Positions 48,513 to 57,378 of a DNA stretch of 64,000 nt are shown here, piece after piece. The DNA is from Hondaea fermentalgiana (lineage: Eukaryota > Sar > Bigyra > Thraustochytrida > Thraustochytriidae). Below the pieces are notes generated by a model that saw only the letters and a list, made by a program, of their open reading frames with translations, searched no databases and was not told the origin of the DNA. Position 1 is the stretch's first letter; each line of letters opens with the position of its first letter. The stretch is from contig NPFB01000008.1 in assembly GCA_014084085.1 (NCBI GenBank), forward strand, positions 388,085 to 452,084. Direction: 5' to 3'. The translations under genes and the position numbers were made by a program.

Positions 48513-50078
48513 ATGTCGTCCGTGCGCGATCGCATCGCGCGGCTGGAGGCGACGGCGACGCCGCTGACGCCGGAGGCGCAAGAGCGCAAGCTCCGGGAGG
48601 AGCGCGATAAGCAGCGGCAGGCGGTGAAGATCGCCAAGGCGCGCGCGGCGAGGTACAACATGACTCTGCGCGCGCTGTCGATCAAGTCCGTGCGCGAGCA
48701 GACGGAGGCGCAGCGCAAGGACCGCGCCGCCGTGCGCGAGGCCCAAGAGCGCGCCAAGAAGTACAACATGACGAGCCGCGCGCTGGCGCTCGTGGCCACC
48801 AAGAACCAGCGCAACGTCGCCCGCGCCTTTGACTCCTCCGTGAGCCCCGAGACGGCCAAGCAGATCATCCGGGCGGTCGCTACTCACCAGGCCAGCACCG
48901 CGGCCGCCGTCAACGACCCCAACGCCACGGAGAAGCAACAGCTCGCGGCGGCCGCCAAGGCCCTCAAGGTCTCCGAGCTCGTCGAGCAGGTCATCGAGGA
49001 GGAGGATGACGAGGAGGAGGAGGAGGAGGAAGAAGAAGTCCAAGAGGCCGAAGAAGATGAAGAAGAAGAAGAAGAGGCTGCCGTCGAGGAGGACGAGCAG
49101 ACCGCCGAGGCGGAAGCCCACGAAGAAGAGGTAGAAGTTGTGGAGGAGGAGGAAGAGGAGGAGGAGACCGAAGATGAAGAAGAAGAAGACGAAATTGAGG
49201 AGGAGGAGGAAGAGGCGGGCGTGACCGAGGTCGAGGAAGAGGACGACGACGAGGAGGACGGCTTCGTGGACGAGGATCTGGCCGATGCCGTCATGAGCAA
49301 AGATGACGATGCCGTCAACCGGGCCATCCTCAAGCAGTTCCTCGAGACGCACGCCCCGCACCGAGTTGACGAAGTGGATGCGCTGATGGCGGAGTACGCA
49401 GGAAGGGATATTTCAGAGCTCTTTGATGAGCTCAATGAAACATATCCAGACCCGGCTGAGGCCCAGGTCGAAGGTGAGCAAAGGGCGCTTCAGGAAGCAA
49501 TGAATGGCAAAATTGACGCGGATGACGCAGATGAAGATAACGAGGCCGAACAAGACGATGAGGAGGAACTCAGCACCGTCGAACAGGCGCGCCGCGACGC
49601 CGAGGCCGCCGAGCGCCGTGAAAAGGCCAAGATCGCCGCCATGACTGAGGCCGAGCGCGAAGCCTATTTTGAAGAGAAGGAGCTCGAGCGCGAGCACTCC
49701 GAGCACAAGGACGCCATGCTCCGTCGCCAGCTCGATCTCTACTCCAAGGGCGGCTCCAAGGAGAACCCCGTGCTTGCACGGATGCGTGGCGCCACCACGA
49801 CCAAGCGCGCCATCAGCAAGCGCATCAGCAAGCGCCTCAGCGTTGCTGAAGATGCCGAAGACGAGGCTGCCGTCGACTCGGACGGATTCATCCTCGGCGC
49901 ATCTTCCGCCTCGTCTCACCCGCGTTCCAGCGCCCGTCTCAACCGTGGATCTGTTGGCGGTGGTGCAAAGTGGGCCGTCAATGTGCAGCCTCAGCTCTTG
50001 CGCGAGCGCATGAAGCGCGCTGGCGTCGCCGATGAGGACATTGACAACCTCATGTCTGAGGAGTCCGACATGCTGTAG
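48513..50078 (+). CDS. Acidic coiled-coil protein of unknown function
   Basis: The frame is open from 48246, but the ATG at 48513 (MSSVRDRIARLEATATPLTP) is the first one; it gives 521 residues. The N-terminal 110 residues contain two copies of an A..YNMT.RAL motif 36 residues apart within charged helix. Residues about 165-250 are almost wholly Glu/Asp. A compact segment follows (FLETHAPHRVDEVDALMAEY with AGRDISELF) that resembles short conserved modules I have seen in other protist proteins but cannot name. The C-terminal half is charged coiled coil with basic KRAISKRISKRLS and ends DNLMSEESDML. No enzyme motif, signal peptide or membrane helix. A cytoskeletal or nuclear role is possible but not supported. 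Confidence 0.8.
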   Translation: MSSVRDRIARLEATATPLTPEAQERKLREERDKQRQAVKIAKARAARYNMTLRALSIKSVREQTEAQRKDRAAVREAQERAKKYNMTSRALALVATKNQRNVARAFDSSVSPETAKQIIRAVATHQASTAAAVNDPNATEKQQLAAAAKALKVSELVEQVIEEEDDEEEEEEEEEVQEAEEDEEEEEEAAVEEDEQTAEAEAHEEEVEVVEEEEEEEETEDEEEEDEIEEEEEEAGVTEVEEEDDDEEDGFVDEDLADAVMSKDDDAVNRAILKQFLETHAPHRVDEVDALMAEYAGRDISELFDELNETYPDPAEAQVEGEQRALQEAMNGKIDADDADEDNEAEQDDEEELSTVEQARRDAEAAERREKAKIAAMTEAEREAYFEEKELEREHSEHKDAMLRRQLDLYSKGGSKENPVLARMRGATTTKRAISKRISKRLSVAEDAEDEAAVDSDGFILGASSASSHPRSSARLNRGSVGGGAKWAVNVQPQLLRERMKRAGVADEDIDNLMSEESDML

Positions 50079-50806
50079 ATTGCCCATCCAACCGACGACT
50101 TTTCTTTCTCTCGTTCGTCCGATCGATCGATCGATCGATCGATTGATTGATTGATTGATTGGTTGAACAGAAAAGAGAGAAGAGAGTAAGAGAGAGTAAG
50201 AGAGAGTAAGAGAGGGACAAAGAGAGGGTTCATTTCCATTTCTCCTCATTTGTTTCATCGCTCGCTCGCTCGCCGGAGCCCCCCCTTCCCCACCCTTCTG
50301 CTGTTTGGTGTGGGACCAGGGCTTGGCTTTTAACTTAAACTACATCCCAATACCTTCCCCACCTACCCACCGTGTCCCAGTCCAGTTCCACTCAATCCGA
50401 TCTGCCCTCGCACCATTTTTTCTTTTAGAGTCCTTCTTTTGCGACTCTGACGCCAGGCCAAAACCGACAATACCCAACTGGCCAATGGACGCCAGCGCAT
50501 CCCAACTTACCAAGCCGATCGATGCCCGTACGACGATGAGCCCTTACAGGCGAACGTCTTTTTCTCTTTTATAGAAAGGAAAACAAGAAGGAACAATTTG
50601 TTTGCCACGTGTTATTCATTTCGCTCTTCTCTTCTGCTCGTGGGAAACTAAGCTTGCTTTGTCTTCACTGTCAGCTCACAGCTTTGCTCACACGTCGCTT
50701 CTTAACGCAGCTCATCGCCCCTCTTTCTCAAAAATTGAGCCCTAGCAAGCGAATACAAAAAAGAAGAATTTGTTTGCCACGTGTTATTCATTTCGCTCTT
50801 TGCTGA
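50079..50806. other. Convergent spacer with GATC/GATT repeats and a 34-bp direct repeat
   Basis: Holds (GATC)n passing into (GATT)n at about 50121-50162, three agagagtaag units near 50176-50210 and a direct repeat (50595-50628 and 50767-50800). No gene seen. Confidence 0.7.
50595..50800. repeat. 34-bp direct repeat beside the deoxyhypusine synthase stop
   Basis: aatttgtttgccacgtgtta and the following 14 bases occur at 50595-50628 and again at 50767-50800, 172 bp apart. The second copy lies within 10 bases of the stop codon, so the 3' untranslated region of the minus-strand gene contains both. Confidence 0.92.
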
Positions 50807-51913
50807 CTACTTCTGGGTCTCCTCATCCTGCTTCGCCTTGAGGGCCTTCTGCTCATGGTAGTACTTGGCAAAAGTCTGGGCCACAATGAGAGGAAAGACA
50901 AGCGTAACCTCGCAGTAAAGCTTGACAGGAGTGGCCTCGCGACGAATCTTACCCCACGAGATCGCTTCGTCAGGGCGCGCACCGGAGTCGCTTCCGTCAA
51001 ACTCGCTCGCCGTATTGATGAAAACGGAAAAGTCAGCGCCGTTGCGCATCAAATTGGCGTTGCACACGTGGTGCTTGACCAGGCCGCCGCCAAGAATAAC
51101 CATGCCCGTCTTGGGCGCCTTGCAGGCCAGATCATTGACGGCACGAATGTCGCCTACAATATCAAGTACAAAGTCCTCGTTCTTGTACGAACGAAAGTAC
51201 AACATATCGCCAATGCTACCGTCAGTAATAGCCGGGCAAAAGACAGGAATGTCGTTCTTGTACGCCCAGTAGTACACAGACTCTGGGTTGTCGATCTCCT
51301 TGCCGAGGCGGTGGATCATCTTGCTCGGAGTCCAGGTAATCCCATCCTCCTTTTGCTCCTTGTACATGACATCCAGGATCGGAGTCAGCCAGTCGTCGAA
51401 CTTGCGGTAGTTGTCATTGGGCACAAGCAGGTTTCCGATGCGGTTCAGGCCCTTTTCGCGAAGCTGCTTGCCCGGCAAGTCGAATGCGCCGAGATAGGTG
51501 GGCGCCAGGCACTTGATAAAGTCCTCCTCGATACCACCCGCCGTGGTCACAATGCAGTCCACAAGCTTGTGCTCCACCAGGAATCGAAGCACTTCACGGA
51601 TTCCGGACGAGATCAGGTTCGAGGTGTACGAGAGGAAGATCGTGCACTTGGTGTTGGCGCGCTCCTCCGGGTCTGTGATGTTGTCATCCTCCTTGACCGG
51701 TTCGTCGCTCAGACGCCACTTGAGCATCTTATTGATCTCTTCCACGGCGAGGCCCAGGTTCGTGCTCTGGAAACCGACGCGCTTGTACGCGTTGAGAACC
51801 TCCTCCAGGTTCACTCCATCGTTAAAGTCGTACCCCTTGACGGTCTCCGTGTCCGGGGTCTCCTCGGACACCACGAGGACGGCCTCTTGGGCGACTTTGG
51901 GCACCTCCGACAT
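50807..51913 (-). CDS. DHPS: Deoxyhypusine synthase
   Basis: The ATG at 51913 gives 368 residues, the standard size; an upstream GTG at 51925 is not needed. The enzyme transfers the aminobutyl group of spermidine to one lysine of eIF5A, using NAD, in the cytosol. Recognised motifs are [43 protein letters not shown], the NAD-contacting [18 protein letters not shown] and the catalytic lysine in SWGKI (Lys322). All are intact. The gene is divergent from mitochondrial bL28, about 730 bp away. Confidence 0.97.
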   Translation of the reverse strand: MSEVPKVAQEAVLVVSEETPDTETVKGYDFNDGVNLEEVLNAYKRVGFQSTNLGLAVEEINKMLKWRLSDEPVKEDDNITDPEERANTKCTIFLSYTSNLISSGIREVLRFLVEHKLVDCIVTTAGGIEEDFIKCLAPTYLGAFDLPGKQLREKGLNRIGNLLVPNDNYRKFDDWLTPILDVMYKEQKEDGITWTPSKMIHRLGKEIDNPESVYYWAYKNDIPVFCPAITDGSIGDMLYFRSYKNEDFVLDIVGDIRAVNDLACKAPKTGMVILGGGLVKHHVCNANLMRNGADFSVFINTASEFDGSDSGARPDEAISWGKIRREATPVKLYCEVTLVFPLIVAQTFAKYYHEQKALKAKQDEETQK

Positions 51914-52645
51914 GGTCTCGACCACGCAAAATCAAGCAGTCCCTTTTCCTTATCCGTGCGAGGCCTGCTCGAGCCCCTTCTCCTGCTCCCGCCCCAACTC
52001 TTAACCCTGCTCTCCCACTCTCGCGCGCTCGATCCCGTTCTGCATACGAATTCTGCGCGCGTGCTTCTTCCTCTCTGTCTCTCTCTCTCTCTCTCAGTCA
52101 GCCTGGCAGCTCTCGCTCGCAGCCACTCGAGCTGCAGCTTGCCGGTTCTCCGCACACCCGGGTCCCCGCGCGCTCCGAGGACCCCTCCACTGTGGCCCAC
52201 TGCGGGGCTAAAAGCTAGTCTATACGCGGCTCCGCAAGTCAGCCAAGCAGCGCTGCGGGGGAGCGAATACAGTCGGGCAAACGCACTTTGGCTTGCGGGC
52301 GGCCGGGGCCGAGAAAGGTTGACTTGCAGGACGGCGTGGAATGGCATGAAAGAGGCAGGGCAAGTGGAGAATGGGCGCGGGCAAGTGGAGAATGGCCGCC
52401 TGCAAGAGCGGCCTCTTTTGCGTGGCTTAGAAGGCGAGACAGGCAGAAAGGCAGGAAAGGCAGGAAAGGCAGACAGACAGAGAGACAGACAGACTCCTTG
52501 CGCAGCGACGACCCGACCCGGAGCGAGGGCGCGCGGCGCGCGGCGACGGGCCAGAGCAAAGGCCGCACAAGGACCGCGCAGCGCAGAGGCCGTTCTCGCG
52601 GCGTTCACGCCAGCGACCCGGTCTTGCGCGGGGCGAAAAAGGAGG
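51914..52645. other. Divergent promoter region, deoxyhypusine synthase and bL28m
   Basis: 732 bp with (CT)n near 52075-52096, two AAGTGGAGAATGG units (about 52360-52395) and AGGCAGAAAGGCAGG-type repeats (about 52437-52495). Presumed to serve both genes. No ORF here is credible. Confidence 0.65.
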
Positions 52646-53080
52646 ATGGCGTCTCGCGCGGGCCAGCTCGCCAACCTCGTGGCGAGGGGCAACAAGTCCG
52701 GCGCGCGGCCCGGACGCGCGCAGCGCGGAATTTATGCGGGCAGGACGATTCAGTTTGGCAACAAGGTTAGCCATGCCAAGAACCGCTCCCGGCGTCGGTG
52801 GGACCCTAATGTCCAAAATCACACGTACAAGAGCGAGATCCTCGACGAGACCTTTAAGCTGCGCGTGACTACGCACGCCATGCGTTGCATTAAACAGGCC
52901 GGTGGGTTTGATGAATTCCTTCTCAACAAGCCGCACCTCATGCAGGACTCAAGGCTTGCCCTTGATCTTCGCGATCGCGTCCTTGAGGCCGTAAAGAACG
53001 GTGCCTCCGCCAAAGCCCCTGCTGCAGCAGATGCTGCTGCTGCTGCGGCATCATCGAGCAGTACCAAGACTGAAGCATGA
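52646..53080 (+). CDS. MRPL28: Mitochondrial ribosomal protein bL28m
   Basis: The ATG at 52646 gives 144 residues. The bL28 signature is clear: GRTIQFGNKVSHAKNRSRRR followed by WDPNVQ, then LRVTTHAMRCIKQAGGFDEFL. It is a large-subunit protein of the bacterial-type ribosome. The basic, Arg/Ala-rich N-terminus (MASRAGQLANLVARG) fits a mitochondrial location. The C-terminus is an Ala-rich tail coded partly by GCT/GCA repeats. A shorter product starting at an internal Met is not supported. Confidence 0.92.
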   Translation: MASRAGQLANLVARGNKSGARPGRAQRGIYAGRTIQFGNKVSHAKNRSRRRWDPNVQNHTYKSEILDETFKLRVTTHAMRCIKQAGGFDEFLLNKPHLMQDSRLALDLRDRVLEAVKNGASAKAPAAADAAAAAASSSSTKTEA

Positions 53081-53611
53081 GCAAGGAGGGCGCTTTGATT
53101 TCTCCGCGTGCAGCTTCTCTTCACGGCGGAGAATGTGAAAGAGCGACAGGGGATCTCTTGTGCGCGCAAGGGATCTGCTCTGAAATTGGCCTGCCTAACC
53201 CTACCCTACCATGAGCTCGAGGGCGCAGCTGCTTGGTAAGGAGCCGGGCCATCCTGCATAGTTTATCTACTCACCAACCCATTCACCAACCCACCTACCC
53301 CCCCCATCAACCCCCTCACTCACCTGCTCCCTTATCCCTATCAACAGAAAAAAGCATCACCTCCAACAAATCATAAATTTTGCTTTTTTTGTCCTGACAG
53401 TCAGTCCAAAGGTCCACGACTCTAGTTTTTTTTTCAACTCAAAAGGCTAAATTCACTCAGAGTGGAAAGAGAAATAACGAGAGATTGGGCGAACTTTTCA
53501 ATTCACTTGAAGCATCTTTGACACCTGCGTGTGAAGCTCGGCGCACGTTTCCATGAGCGCTCGACGCTCATCTGAGGTCATGCGTGAGCAAAAAATTGCG
53601 GACAAACTTTT
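53081..53611. other. Convergent spacer containing a duplicated BBS4 3' end
   Basis: 531 bp between bL28m and BBS4. The part from 53492 is a second copy of the terminal BBS4 coding sequence. The rest holds C-rich (53286-53325) and T-rich runs and no gene. Confidence 0.75.
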
Positions 53612-53719
53612 TCAATTCACTTGAAGCATCTTTGACACCTGCGTGTGAAGCTCGGCGCACGTTTCCATGAGCGCTCGACGCTCATCTGAGGTCATGCGTG
53701 AGCAAAGAATTGTGTACGA
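53492..53719 (-). repeat. Tandem 114-bp duplication of the last BBS4 codons
   Basis: Bases 53609-53708, the last part of the BBS4 coding sequence and its stop, are repeated at 53495-53594 with about one mismatch and one length change in a T run. The outer copy is downstream of the functional stop, so it is a non-coding fragment. Near-identity means a recent event. Confidence 0.93.
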
Positions 53720-55240
53720 TTGGAACTGTGCCCGCGCGCGCTCGCGCTCACCAATATTGTGCAATGTAGACGCAAAATTCAAATGACACACTGGATCATC
53801 AGGATCGAGCTGCAGAGCCTTTTCATATGCAGCCACAGCACTTTCTGCGTCCTCCAGACGAGAGAGCACAATCGCCAAATACATGTACGAGGCCGCAAAT
53901 GAGGGCTTAAGATTGATCGATGTGCTCAAATAGTGAAAGGCTGAGGCATACTGTGTGGTGTGCATGAAGACGAGCCCGAGATTATGCGCTGTAATCCATT
54001 GAAACGGGTCCAGGTACAACGAGCGCTTGAGACATGCAATTGCTGCGACGTGACGCGCCTTGCCGAAAAAGCACATGCCAATATTGTTCCATAGCTGCGC
54101 AGAGTTGGGCGTCTTCACAGCCGCTACACGGTACTTGACCAGAGCCACGTCCATATCACTATGATCCTGAATTACCGAACCGGCAGCCAGAATTGTCTTG
54201 GGATTACGCGGATCGCGCGTCAATGAATTGCCAAGGTACTCGAATGCCTTAAAATTTTCTCCGTCTCGCAAATACAAGAGACCGACGGTGGTGAGAAGCT
54301 CCGGGTTGTCTGGTGAGAACTCCAGCGCCTCCAAATACACCTCGATCGCCCGTTTCAGGTCTCCGGTCGCGGTGTAAATCTTGCCCATTTCTACAAAGGT
54401 TGAATCATGGCGTTGAATACTGTTGGCAGTTTGAAAAGCCTCCAAGGCTTTTTCGTATTCTTTGAGGAACATGAAACACAGCCCCTTATTGTGCTGGATC
54501 TCCCAGTCTTCGCGCCGTGCGCACAACATGGCCTCGTCTAAGACGTCGATCGACGCGCTATGCTTTCCCAAGAGAAAGAGGCACTTTCCCACCTGCTTTA
54601 AGTTTGCGTGATTGCTCGGGTTGAGTAGCGTCGCGGCTTGGAAAAGCTCTAATGCTTCTTGGACCTTGCCCTGCCCGCGTAAAATCAGCCCCTTGACATA
54701 GAGAGGGTATTCGCACATACCATCGCAGGACTTTAATTGCGTTTCAATTAGCCGGAGACACTCCTTGTAATCGCCTCGGGCATGGAGCAAGTGTATCAAC
54801 CAGTTCACGCGCTCGCGCCCTTGACTTCGTCCGCTTTGACAGGGTTTTACTGACCGACTACTTTTCGAACTGATGGACGAACGCCCTGTTCTCCCATTTT
54901 CTTCCACCATTGTATTCTCGCGTTCATCACAGACACCTTCATTCTTTCCTTCGTGTTGATTGGAATCACAAGCATCCATGGAGTTTGCTGACGCCTCGGG
55001 CTCGATCGTCGATGCCGATGCACGAGCTTCGCCATTCGGCAATGTCGATGAAGACGACGACGACGACGAAGAAGAAGAAGAAGAGGTAGATCGAGCTGCA
55101 CGTTTGCTCGTACGTGATGACTTACGACGTAACATGGAGGTCAGCTTGCCCACGCCGCCGCTGGTACTGGTGCCGTCATCCATTCGACTCGAGCTTTTCG
55201 ACTCAGCTGGCGCTGCTGCTGTTTCAACCTTTGCCTCCAT
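53612..55240 (-). CDS. BBS4: BBSome subunit BBS4 (TPR protein)
   Basis: The ATG at 55240 (MEAKVETAAAP) gives 542 residues. The frame remains open to a GTG at 55492, but that part includes the AGCA microsatellite translated as LLAC repeats, so it is rejected. Residues 1-145 are a Ser-rich disordered extension absent from animal BBS4. From RVNWLIHLLHARGDYKECLR (near 146) onward a continuous TPR superhelix matches BBS4 very closely: NLKQVGKCLFLLGKHSASI, ELLTTVGLLYLRDGENFKAF, LWNNIGMCFFGKARHVAAIA and NLGLVFMHTTQYASAFHYLS. BBS4 is part of the BBSome, which traffics membrane cargo in cilia, consistent with flagellate zoospores. It is divergent from RRF. Confidence 0.96.
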   Translation of the reverse strand: MEAKVETAAAPAESKSSSRMDDGTSTSGGVGKLTSMLRRKSSRTSKRAARSTSSSSSSSSSSSSSTLPNGEARASASTIEPEASANSMDACDSNQHEGKNEGVCDERENTMVEENGRTGRSSISSKSSRSVKPCQSGRSQGRERVNWLIHLLHARGDYKECLRLIETQLKSCDGMCEYPLYVKGLILRGQGKVQEALELFQAATLLNPSNHANLKQVGKCLFLLGKHSASIDVLDEAMLCARREDWEIQHNKGLCFMFLKEYEKALEAFQTANSIQRHDSTFVEMGKIYTATGDLKRAIEVYLEALEFSPDNPELLTTVGLLYLRDGENFKAFEYLGNSLTRDPRNPKTILAAGSVIQDHSDMDVALVKYRVAAVKTPNSAQLWNNIGMCFFGKARHVAAIACLKRSLYLDPFQWITAHNLGLVFMHTTQYASAFHYLSTSINLKPSFAASYMYLAIVLSRLEDAESAVAAYEKALQLDPDDPVCHLNFASTLHNIGERERARAQFQSYTILCSRMTSDERRALMETCAELHTQVSKMLQVN

Positions 55241-55248
55241 GATTCCTG

Positions 55249-55303
<55 letters not shown>

Positions 55304-55977
55304 GAGCGAGCGAGCGAGCGACTGACCTTGCACGTATCCAAGCAAGCGCGCGTCTGATCGCCAGCTCGCCCGCCTGCTCCCTTGCACGCAAACGCCCAGT
55401 AGCTTCACGCCTCTGCGCCAGCTGTTAAATGAAGCAGACTCTTTTTGCTTTTTTGCAATTATCGCACGGCGTGCTCGAATTTCCAGGCTCACAACGTCGC
55501 TTGCCGATCAATTCGCATTGTATCATCTATGACATAGTATACATTGTTGTGTTATTTTGAAGAGGTTCTTGTCATTCGTAACGGCAACATCTCTCTCTCT
55601 CTCTCTGAGTTTTCCAGGCACCAACTCCAGACGAATAACTAGAGTGGCGCGCAAAGATTGACAGTGACATACCACGCACGCTCTTGCAGGGCATGGGGGG
55701 AGGAACATGGATTGGCTTGGTTGGTCCCATGCGGTGAACTGCGTACAGCCGCCATGTGCTAAAAAGGATGGCCTGCGAGACCAAACACCACGAATGTAGA
55801 GATCGCGGCGAGGCTCCACAAAAGTCGTAGGAGCAGCGCGGCCGCTAAAGCGCTGCAGCGCGCGGACGCCGCGAGCGAGCGCACCAAACGGAGACCGAGA
55901 TCACGAGCGTCCTCCTACCCTGCGAGCGCTAACCCCAGGAAGGCGGTGCGCGGAAGACCACCAAGGCCAAACAGAAA
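55241..55977. other. Divergent promoter region, BBS4 and RRF, with AGCA/GCGA repeat
   Basis: The (AGCA)n tract at about 55249-55302 passes into (GCGA)n to 55320 and begins within about 10 bases of the BBS4 start codon, so it is in the BBS4 leader. A (CT)n tract lies at 55590-55606. No gene. Confidence 0.75.
55249..55320. repeat. AGCA/GCGA tetranucleotide microsatellite in the BBS4 leader
   Basis: About 13 AGCA units followed by about 4 GCGA units. Read on the BBS4 strand it is (TGCT)n ending just before the ATG. Confidence 0.95.
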
Positions 55978-56853
55978 ATGCTTGCCGGAGCAGCGCGAAC
56001 GCGCGCGGCGGGACGCCTGGGATGCGTCGTGATGGCGCCCTCAAGGAGCCTGAGCGTGGCGGCAGCGTCGACGACGCTGAGGACGAGGCCACGCTGCGCC
56101 ACGCTGGGTCTTGTCGAGCCCGCGTGGACCGTGGCCAGTGAGGCTGCCATGCGGCCTCTGTGCCAGGCAGACTGGGCCCGCGGTCTGGCCAAGAAGAAGG
56201 GCAACAAAAAGAAGAAGAACGTCACCGCCCCAGAAAGCTCCCCCGAAGCCATGGACGGCGTCGAGGCAGAGCATGGCATCTCGGCGGACCCCGAGGCCAC
56301 AGAATTTGAGCTCGAGCCGTACCGTGAGCATATGGAGCGCGTGACCTCTGGATTCCAGCACGAGCTGGCCAAGCTTCGCACGGGAAGACCCGACGCAGGT
56401 ATGCTGGATCATTTGATGGTCGAGGCATATGGCGCGTCGAGTCCGCTCAATTCCGTGGCACAGGGCTCAATTCGCTCCTCCAAGCTGCTCGTTGTCAACG
56501 TCTTTGATCAGTCGCTAGTTGGAGCTGTGGCCAAGGCTATTGAGACGGCCAACATGAACTTGAACCCTTCGGTTGAGGGCGCTCAGGTGAACGTGCCGCT
56601 GCCCAAGCTGACCAAGGAGAGTCGCGAGGCCACGGCGCGCCTTGCCCACGACCTCTATGAGAAGACCAAGGGTGCTGTCAATGGTGTGCGCCACGATGCC
56701 ATGAAAAAGCTTACCAACATGAAGAAGAACAAGGATCTCAGCGAGGACCAGCATTTCGCCGAGACACAGGCGGTCGAGGAGCTCACCGACGAGTTCAAGA
56801 AGCGTATCGCCGAGATGTCTGAAACGCGCCAAAAGGAAATCATGGAGAACTGA
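55978..56853 (+). CDS. MRRF: Mitochondrial ribosome recycling factor
   Basis: The 291-residue protein has an Arg/Ala-rich, acid-poor N-terminus (MLAGAARTRAAGRLGCVVMA) typical of a mitochondrial presequence and a Lys-rich patch near residue 72. The RRF domain (about 110-291) shows ELAKLRTGRPDAGMLDHLMV, the proline-loop equivalent SSPLNSVAQGSIRSSKLLVV, NLNPSVEGAQVNVPLPKLTKE and a final long helix DEFKKRIAEMSETRQKEIM. RRF splits post-termination ribosomes with EF-G. A bacterial-type factor beside bL28m suggests two unrelated mitoribosome genes nearby, not an operon. Confidence 0.95.
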   Translation: MLAGAARTRAAGRLGCVVMAPSRSLSVAAASTTLRTRPRCATLGLVEPAWTVASEAAMRPLCQADWARGLAKKKGNKKKKNVTAPESSPEAMDGVEAEHGISADPEATEFELEPYREHMERVTSGFQHELAKLRTGRPDAGMLDHLMVEAYGASSPLNSVAQGSIRSSKLLVVNVFDQSLVGAVAKAIETANMNLNPSVEGAQVNVPLPKLTKESREATARLAHDLYEKTKGAVNGVRHDAMKKLTNMKKNKDLSEDQHFAETQAVEELTDEFKKRIAEMSETRQKEIMEN

Positions 56854-57378
56854 AGCAAAGGGCGTCGAGAACATCAATTCTCCACTTTGCCCTAGCGCAG
56901 GTGGTGGGGTGGGTGGGGAGGGGGGTTAGCCAGCAGCGCTGCATATTATTCTTTCTTTCTTTATTCGAGAGTCATTTTATATGATTTTTGCCTTCTACCT
57001 TGACAAAACACTGATGTTGATGCGCATGATGGTTGTGACGTATCACATAACGAACACTATGCATCTCAGGGCGACTCTGTTCCGCAACAAAACAACATGA
57101 CAAGAATTCAGCTTTCAAGTCACCGACCAGTTCTGACGACTCGTTACTCATTCCATGGAGCGAGCGAGACAAATCATTGGCAATTCTGACCCATTACATA
57201 CTTTGTGCGTCACATATCTAAAGTCTACCCAGCGAGGAGGAGTGTATTTCTGACTTACTCGTCTTTCTCTTTATAAGAAAAGGAACGAACCAGACTCCCC
57301 GCCCGCCACACATGCAGCAGCACATCATCTCATCATTCACTAACGTAGCGATGTTTCAGCAGCAGCAAAAAAACAAGC
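56854..57378. other. Convergent spacer between RRF and formin
   Basis: 525 bp; a GGTGGGG-rich run (about 56902-56925) and (TTCT)n near 56950. No gene. Confidence 0.7.

Noticed and set aside
48913..49435. Poly-Ser ORF antisense to the acidic protein
   Set aside because: It is the complement of the Glu/Asp belt (GAG/GAA read as CTC/TTC and shifted frames).
55241..55492. Upstream extension of BBS4 through LLAC repeats
   Set aside because: It needs a GTG start and translates the AGCA microsatellite. The ATG at 55240 is the first good start.
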